From NCBI RefSeq assembly GCF_040802235.1, contig NC_133166.1, positions 114,094,991 to 114,158,990 on the forward strand: a stretch of DNA of 64,000 bases, written 5' to 3'. Each line of letters begins with the position of its first letter. Positions within the stretch are counted from its first letter, which is position 1. The DNA comes from Manis javanica (taxonomy: Eukaryota; Chordata; Mammalia; Pholidota; Manidae). Positions 57,501 to 64,000 of this stretch are shown piece by piece. Below the pieces are notes generated by a model. That model saw only the letters and a list, made by a program, of their open reading frames with translations. It ran no database searches and was not told where the DNA came from. Both the position numbers and the translations under genes were made by a program.

Positions 57501-60500
57501 TCGCGTCTGGAGGACGTGCTGGAGCCCTGTGCCTACGCCCCCACCTACGTGGTCAAGGACTTCCCCATCGCGAGATACCAGGGGCTGCAGTTTGTGAGTG
57601 CCCCTCCCAGACCTTGCCTGAGCCCCGCCTGCCCCAGGGTGCCCGGAGCCCCTCCGCCCCTGACCCCGCCTGCCCCCAGGTGTACCTGTCCTTCGTCTAC
57701 CCCAATGACCACACGCGCCTCACCCACATGGAGACCGACAACAAGTGCTTCTACCGCGAGTCCCCGCTGTACCTGGAAAGGTGGGTGGGCAGGGCCACCA
57801 CACAGGAGGGGGCGGGGCCTCTGCGAGGCGGGAGCTCTGATCCCCCGCCCCCGCCCCGTCCCAGGTTTGGGTTCTACAAATATATGAAGATGGACCGGCA
57901 GGAGGGTGAGGGAGGTGACGAGGAGGAGGTGCAGCGTCGAGCCTTCCTCTTCCTCAGTGCGGACGGTGAGTGCCCCCCGCACCGCAGCCTGCGCCCTCCT
58001 TGTGGATTCTAAGTGCCCCTATCCTCCAGCGCGCCCCAGCGCGCCCCCCGCTAGGCGTGGCAGGCTCAGCCGTACTCCCCGCAGACTTCCTGGACGACGA
58101 GGATGACGCAGAGCTGCTGGACAGTCTGGAGCCCACCGAGGCGCGCCCCCCACGAGGTGGCCTCCCCTTTCCTACCACCGAGGCTGGACCTGCGCGCACC
58201 TCTCCGACTCCTCCCAGCCCCCAGGGCCAGGCGACCCCCAGGCGCTCCCGGGCACTGAGCTGGGCCGCCCGGGCCGCGCACCCGCTGCCCCTCTTCTGGG
58301 GCCGTGCCCCGCCGCCCCGCGCCGCAGCTGAGCAGCAGTCCCCGAAGGTGTATGTGACGCGGGTACGTCCTGGCCTACGGGCGCTCCCGCGAGCTCTGGC
58401 ACCGCTCAGGCCACGCGGCCCACCCTGGCCGCCCTTCCCCGGCATCTTCCTGCACCCCAGACCTCTGCGCAGGGTGCAGCTACGGGCACCCCCACGCCTG
58501 CCGCAGTCCCGAAGCCGGAAGACTGGCAGTCCCCAGGCCACAGAGCTGAGTTCCACAGGCCGGGCACAGGCCGCCCCCGGGAGCCGGGAGGGCCAAGCAC
58601 GTGCACCTGGACTCGTGGCACCCACAGTGGACCCAAACTCGTCGTCCGAAGCGCGGCCTGTGACCTCCTTCCTGAGCCTGTCCCAGGTGTCCAGGCCACA
58701 GCTACCTGGGGAAGGTGAGGAGGAGGAGGAAGGGGATGACGAGGCCGCCCAGGACAGCGAGGAGGCTGCCGGCCCCGCCCTCGGCCGCTGGCGTGAGGAT
58801 GCCATTGACTGGCAGCGCACATTCAGCGTGGGCGCCATAGACTTCGAGCTGCTGCGCTCGGACTGGAACGACCTGCGCTGCAACGTGTCCGGGAATCTGC
58901 AGCTGCCAGAGGCCGAGGCCGTGGACGTAGTGGCCCAGTATATGGAGCAGCTCCACGCGCGCCATGGCGGGTATAGGGGAGGGGCAAGCAGCGGTAAAGC
59001 AGTCCTGGCCTCCATGGGACCCTCAGACCTTCCCCAGGGCCTGAAAGACATTTATCTGGGAGCAGCATGCATGCCCCCTCCCTGGGGAACTGTCTCCTTT
59101 CTGGGGCTCCTTACTGCCCAGGGCCCCTGTTAGGAAGCTTACCAGCCCCCACAACCCACCCAGGGCTTAGCCCTTCTGTCCAGCACCTGCCCCGCCCTGT
59201 CACCTGGACCCAGGGATCAGCAGCCCAGGTCTGTCCTCCAGATAACACACCCGCAGTTCGAGCTTAGAGCTCCTGCACCCTTCCTCCTCCCCTGGCACAG
59301 CGCTGCTGGTCTTCCAAGAGGGCTCTCCTCCAGACTTCAGGGGAGGGCACAGGGTCCCTGCATCATTGCCCCTCTGGTCTCCCCGAGGCTCCAGGAATCC
59401 AGTCCCATCTCCACCCCATGCAGGTAGTGGGGTGGAGAGTGGCAGCCCCAGTCTGGCCTCAGGGAAGGCACTGGGGTGTTCTCAAGAGTCATGTTGTGCC
59501 TTGAAGGAGGTGCAGAATCTGTAGACAGCAATGACAGGCAAAGGCCAGGGGTCTGGTGAGCAGAGAATGGAGAAGGGACCATCGCAGGTCTTGAAAGCCA
59601 GGCTCAGGACTCACTACTCACTTTTCTTGCCTGTGATACAAGGTTTTGAGTAGGACAGGTTCGGGTTGCAGACCGGCATGTGACTGCCCTGGAGGGAAAT
59701 GCATGGCGTCGGGCTTGGGTGGGACAGGTGGGAGGCCCTTTGTCCAGGGCAGTGAGGTTGGATTTGATTCTAGGTGGCCAGGAGGGCGAGCCTGCTCTTG
59801 GCTCTAAGTTTCCTTTGCCTATGAGCACAAGGGGGTCCGTCCAACAGAGTGGTCATGGCTGTGTCCCGTCTCTTCCCAAGCAGTGCAAGGGTGTGGGTAG
59901 CCCCAAGGAGCAAGACTGTAGACAGACCCAGAGCGTTTATGGCAGGAAGTCCCTGATGCTCCAGCAGAGCAGGCAGGGGTTGAAGGGAGGAGTCAAGCCC
60001 CCTGGAAGGTCACGCGGCGCCCAGGTTGAGGGGTACTGCCTGCAAAGGGAGGGCCTGGGGCGGAAGGAAGAGGCATCCTTAGTCAAGGGCAGGATCCTAT
60101 TTTCCAAAGATGAGGCGAAGCCTCTGTTGAGGGCAGAGTGGAGGGGAGAAGAAGGTACTCGGCGGGGCCAGAGCAGGGCGGCCAGAGAGGCTCAGGGCAG
60201 GCCCTGCAGCTTCTCCCCTCAAGGTCAAGGCAGTCCCTGGGCTTGCCAGGGGAGGCAGAAGGGTGGCTTCCCAGAGGAGCCACCAGGGCCCCAGAGAGGA
60301 ACCCGGGAGGACTGTGGAGAGTACGCCAGAGGGGAGACCCCAGGAAGAAGTCCGCTTGCCCAGCAGGGGGTGTCTTGAAGGACACAGGGCAGAGCCTGCT
60401 TAAGGTCCTAGAATGCCACTAAGACAGCCGAGCCTGTAATAGGCAGTGGGTGGTCTTAAGGGTTTCTGAGTATGTCAGAACCATCACTGCACGTGCCTGG

Positions 60501-62791
60501 CAGCAAGAAGACCCCAAAAGAGGAAAGGATGGGCCTGGGTGGGGGACAATGCCTTGTGTGGCTGTCCTAGGCAGGAGGTCTCACTGAATGTGGACCTGCC
60601 TTCTGGGCACTTCCTGGCAGGGCACGAGGTGTGGTGGGACACACCCGGGAGCCTGGGAGGAAGGGGAAGCACAGCGGCTTCCTCCCTACCCCACTGACCT
60701 CCAGTCGGCAGGGTGGCCGACTCGTGTCTGGGTTTGGGGCAGGAGGTGCAGGCTCGAGGCCCAGGAGGGCTGACTTGCCTCACCTCCCAGGCGCTACTCG
60801 CTTCTGCGTATCGTGAATGTGGAGAAGCGCAGGGACTCAACCCGCGGGAGCCGCTTTCTCCTCGAGCTGGAGCTGCAGGAGCGCGGAGGCAGCCGCCTGC
60901 GCCTGTCCGAGTACGTCTTCCTGCGACTGCCAGGACCCCGAGCCGGGGACGGCGACGGAGAGAGCCCTGAGCCTGCTCCCGCCACCCCCGAGCGCCCCGA
61001 CGGACATCCAGAGCTCTGCCGGCCACTGCGCCTGGCCTGGCGCCAAGATGTGATGGTTCACTTCATCGTGCCAGGTGCGCGGGAGCTCCGGGGACCTGGG
61101 ACGGGGTGGAGGGCTCTGGGAGTCCTCATGGGAAAGGGCGGGAGCGCCACTGGCCCCAGACCGGGTACCACAAAGTCAGGTCGGGTGGGCTCAATGGCCC
61201 CATCCTCCTCCAGTGAAGAACCAGGCGCGCTGGGTGGCCCAGTTCCTGGCGGACATGGCCGAGCTGCACGCCAGCACAGGAGACTCGCACTTCAGCGTCA
61301 TCCTGGTGGACTTTGAGAGCGAGGATATGGACGTGGAGCGGGCCCTGCGGGCGGCACGGTTGCCCCGGTAAGGGCGCCCTCCACCCCGCCCCGACCAGGA
61401 AGCGCATCTTCCCTCGCAGGAGGTGGGTTTTCCTGTCCCCGAGCCCAGCGATCGGTGCCTGTGACTGCCACCCTCTATTACCCTCACAGGTACCAATACC
61501 TGAGGCGAACAGGAAACTTTGAGCGCTCCGCTGGCTTGCAAGCTGGAGTGGACGCGGTGGAGGTGCGTGGGCGAGATGCGCGCGTGGAGAGCGACTGTTC
61601 TAGGGCAAGGGAGGAACTCACCTTCGCCAGGAGAGGATGGGATTCAGACCTCCCTCTGGCCTCCAGGACGCCAGCAGCATCGTTTTCCTCTGTGACCTGC
61701 ACATCCACTTCCCCGCCAATATCCTGGACGGCATCCGCAAGCACTGCGTGGAGGGCAGGCTGGCCTTCGCGCCTGTGGTCATGCGCCTGGGCTGCGGGAG
61801 CTCGCCGGGGGACCCGCACGGTAACACCCTACACACCCCCCAGTAATGCCAGGAGGCCCACCAGCGCCAGGGTAAAATCTAGGCCCCCTACAGGCCGCTC
61901 TCAACCCCCAAGGTAGACCTGGGACCCGATCAATGCCCCCTGTGATGTGCAGTGCCCCCAGGGTCATGGCCAAACTAGCCACAGTCTCCAGTGCCCACTC
62001 AGGCTGACTCAGTGGCCCCTCTGAGAGGCCCCTGGTGATGGGGCTCTGTCAGACCCCCTCCTGAGGTTGAGGAGGAAGGCTGGCAGGACCTGGTGTTTGA
62101 AGGGCACCCCTTCCCCACCCCAGGTTACTGGGAGGTGAATGGCTTCGGCCTCTTTGGGATCTACAAGTCTGACTTTGACCGCATTGGAGGCATGAACACT
62201 GAGGAGTTCCGGGACCAGTGGGGGGGCGAGGACTGGGAGCTCCTGGACAGGTGATGCCTCCCCACCCTGCAGAGCCCGGGACCCTTCCGGATCCTCCTCT
62301 GAGTGGGGAGGGGGGACCCACAGCTGTCACATGCTGAGGGGAGGCTGTCGTCTGTCTCCCAGGATTAGAGCCCACCTCTCTCCCTGAAACCCCTTCCCAC
62401 CCCCAGGGTCCTGCAGACTCAGGCACCGCCTTTAAACCAATTCTGCCCCACATCCTGGCAGTCTGATGGTGGCCCTGAGTCCCCATCCTCCCACTGGGGT
62501 ACTACAGCAGTAGAGGCCCTGTCCTGACACCCTGAGCCCCTGGACCAGGGTCCTGACCACTTCCATCCCACCCCACCTGGTTCCCAGGACCTGTAGGCTC
62601 AGGACAGCCCCGTTCCACTCACTAAGGCCCTACAGGCCCAGGTTCCTGACACCCCCTCTGCCCCCAGGGTCCTGCAGGCAGGGCTGGAGGTGGAGCGGCT
62701 CCGACTGCGTCACTTCTACCATTTCTACCACTCCAAGCGGGGCATGTGGGGCACACGCAGTCAGAAGGGCCCCCGTAAGGAGCGACCCTGA
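51244..62791 (+). CDS. B4GALNT4: Beta-1,4-N-acetylgalactosaminyltransferase 4 (20 coding exons)
   Basis: Golgi type II enzyme that adds GalNAc in beta-1,4 linkage to GlcNAc ends of glycans (LacdiNAc). Exons: 51244-51394, 54321-54421, 54684-54779, 54864-54959, 55047-55137, 55216-55316, 55492-55559, 55799-55877, 57061-57127, 57270-57404, 57484-57593, 57680-57780, 57865-57965, 58085-58970, 60791-61074, 61214-61367, 61490-61562, 61667-61820, 62124-62250, 62668-62791. All junctions are GT-AG and keep frame: 3,099 nt, 1,032 aa, close to the human length. Cytoplasmic tail [12 protein letters not shown], then a signal anchor (about 13-33); a PA14-type region around HVFEDWCGG and [12 protein letters not shown]; an acidic, Pro-rich linker in the large exon 14; a C-terminal CHGN-type transferase region with VDFESEDMD and the DLH metal-site candidate in [12 protein letters not shown]. 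The frame stays open upstream of the ATG, but this start matches the known family N-terminus. The exon-14 donor GTATAG is weak. Introns (longest 51,395-54,320, 55,878-57,060, 58,971-60,790) show no recognised repeats or genes. Confidence 0.96.
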
Positions 62792-64000
62792 GGACCAGGC
62801 GACCCGGCCCTGGCACAGTCCTGTGGTGGTGGCTGGAGGCCAGGGTGCCCGGGGACTCGTGATGGGGCACAGCCACCTCCTGTGCCTGCCCCTCTCTGGC
62901 CCTCTGTGCCCCTGCCCAGAGAGGCAGCCTTCACAGTCGGGGCCCAGCTTGGTCCCACACTCTGTGCGATGATTTCTGTGAAATTTTGCAGTAGCGATGA
63001 CATTGTTTTCAGGATTTCCAAGAGTCTGTCTGTCCCGTTTTTTATTCAGAGTGAAATGAAGTATTTTTTTAGTTCTGACTCACCCTCCGCGTGGTTCTGT
63101 TGGGAGGGCAGAGACCAGCCTCGGTGGCCAAAGCATCCGCACTGTGGGTGGCCCTGGCTCTGTCCCTGCGCTTGATGTCCTTTTCCTGCCCTGCAGCTGC
63201 AGCCACCATGCTGAGCCCACCCTTCACACCCCACAGCCACATGCCCCTTCTTGCCTGTGCCTTTGAGCCTGTGTTGAGGCCTGGAGGGAAGGCTGCAGAC
63301 CTGCCTCACCACCCTGTGCCTGTGGCACCCGTAATGGTCAGCGCAGGGCCCCCAACCTGCAAGCAGGCCCCTTCATTTAGAAACTGAACTTGACGTCCAT
63401 CCCACCTCCTCCTCCTCAAGGGAGAAGGAGCACCCGGCATCCTGGTTGGCAGCATCCTGCACCAGACCGGGAGGCCAGGGGTGTCAGGACTCAGTTGCCA
63501 GAGACAGAAAACCCAGCTCGCACTGGGGTAAGCCATGTGGTGAGGGGAGGGTGTCCTTGCTGGACCTGCGCTCGTGTGGCTGCAGGTCAGGGTTAGGAGC
63601 CCCCCGGGAGAGCTCTGGCCGGAGGCTGGGTCAGCTCCTCCTTGGGGGTTCCACAGGGGAAGGCTGGTGCCTGCCCGTGTGACCTCTCTGTAGCTGCTGT
63701 GACGGATTCCCACAGACATGATGGGATTTGCACGTCTGGAGGACAGAGGTCCTAAAATTAGGGCTTCCACAGGAGGGAGGCTTTTGGACCGGGTCTGCTT
63801 CCTTCCTTTTCGAGCTTCTAGAGGCTGCCTGGCTTTCCAGGCTCATGTGTCCTCCTCGGTCTGCAGAGTCAGCTGCTTACCATCTGCATACCCATCTCAC
63901 CATCTCCCCTCACCCCCCTCTGCCCACCTCTGCTTCCATCGTCACATTTCATCCGTGGCTCTGACTCTCCCACCTGCCTCCTACAAGGAGCCCTGTGATT
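62792..64000 (+). other. B4GALNT4 3' UTR and downstream flank
   Basis: Follows the stop codon. No canonical AATAAA is seen close by; the T-rich TTTTTTATTCAGAG and ATGAAGTATTTTTTTAG area at 63,035-63,072 could hold a variant signal. In human the next gene is PKP3 on the same strand, but no PKP3 exon is recognisable before the window ends. Confidence 0.5.

Noticed and set aside
57954-59051. 365-codon antisense frame over B4GALNT4 exon 14
   Set aside because: Shadow of the GC-rich coding exon on the opposite strand.
57970-59133. 387-codon frame read as a single exon
   Set aside because: It is real exon 14 (58,085-58,970) plus intron read-through on both sides. Splice sites and the family protein fix the exon limits.
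1-64000. CRISPR arrays, operons, ribosome binding sites and tRNA or rRNA genes
   Set aside because: Introns, LINEs, MIR and LTRs show this is mammalian nuclear DNA; no regular repeat-spacer array and no tRNA cloverleaf was noticed.

Overview
This window is mammalian genomic DNA holding part of the interferon-induced transmembrane (IFITM) locus and the complete neighbouring gene B4GALNT4, the same neighbourhood as human 11p15.5. The organism is a placental mammal. The youngest repeats are all LINE-1 copies sharing one 3' end type, and I recognise no Alu, carnivore, ruminant, equine or bat SINE. That fits a pangolin (Pholidota) better than other orders, but it is an inference from memory of repeat style and was not tested by a search.

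Bases 1-24,300: an inverted duplication. A left arm (about 1,188-6,496) and a right arm (about 18,085-23,393) mirror each other so that position x pairs with 24,581 - x. Each arm carries one intact two-exon IFITM3-like gene (146 aa; left on +, right on -), a CpG island, and one broken IFITM exon-1 pseudogene facing the gene. The two intact proteins differ at one residue (14, Ala/Thr). Gene bodies are almost identical, the rest of the arms differ by roughly 1-2 percent with one strongly diverged patch, and the promoters are diverged with complementary changes in their interferon response elements. The 11.6 kb spacer holds LINE-1 fragments, one of them with a 3' transduction between perfect target-site duplications, and an orphan immunoglobulin heavy-chain V pseudogene with a recognisable 23-bp-spacer recombination signal.

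Bases 24,300-50,700: a gene-poor stretch of old LINEs, MIR and MLT1 copies, solo LTRs, a decayed gamma-type endogenous retrovirus (integrase tail, env start, polypurine tract, 3' LTR), and an antisense LINE-1 interrupted by a different retroviral fragment (env-like segment plus LTR). A second CpG-rich stretch followed by a strong CTCF-like site (47,629-47,642) lies between the IFITM genes and B4GALNT4.

Bases 50,700-62,800: B4GALNT4 on +, all 20 coding exons located, with continuous reading frame through every junction (1,032 aa). The rest, to 64,000, is downstream flank with no gene recognised.

The IFITM genes restrict virus entry at endosomal membranes and are interferon-driven. B4GALNT4 is a Golgi glycosyltransferase that makes LacdiNAc, and its link to the IFITM genes is positional only.
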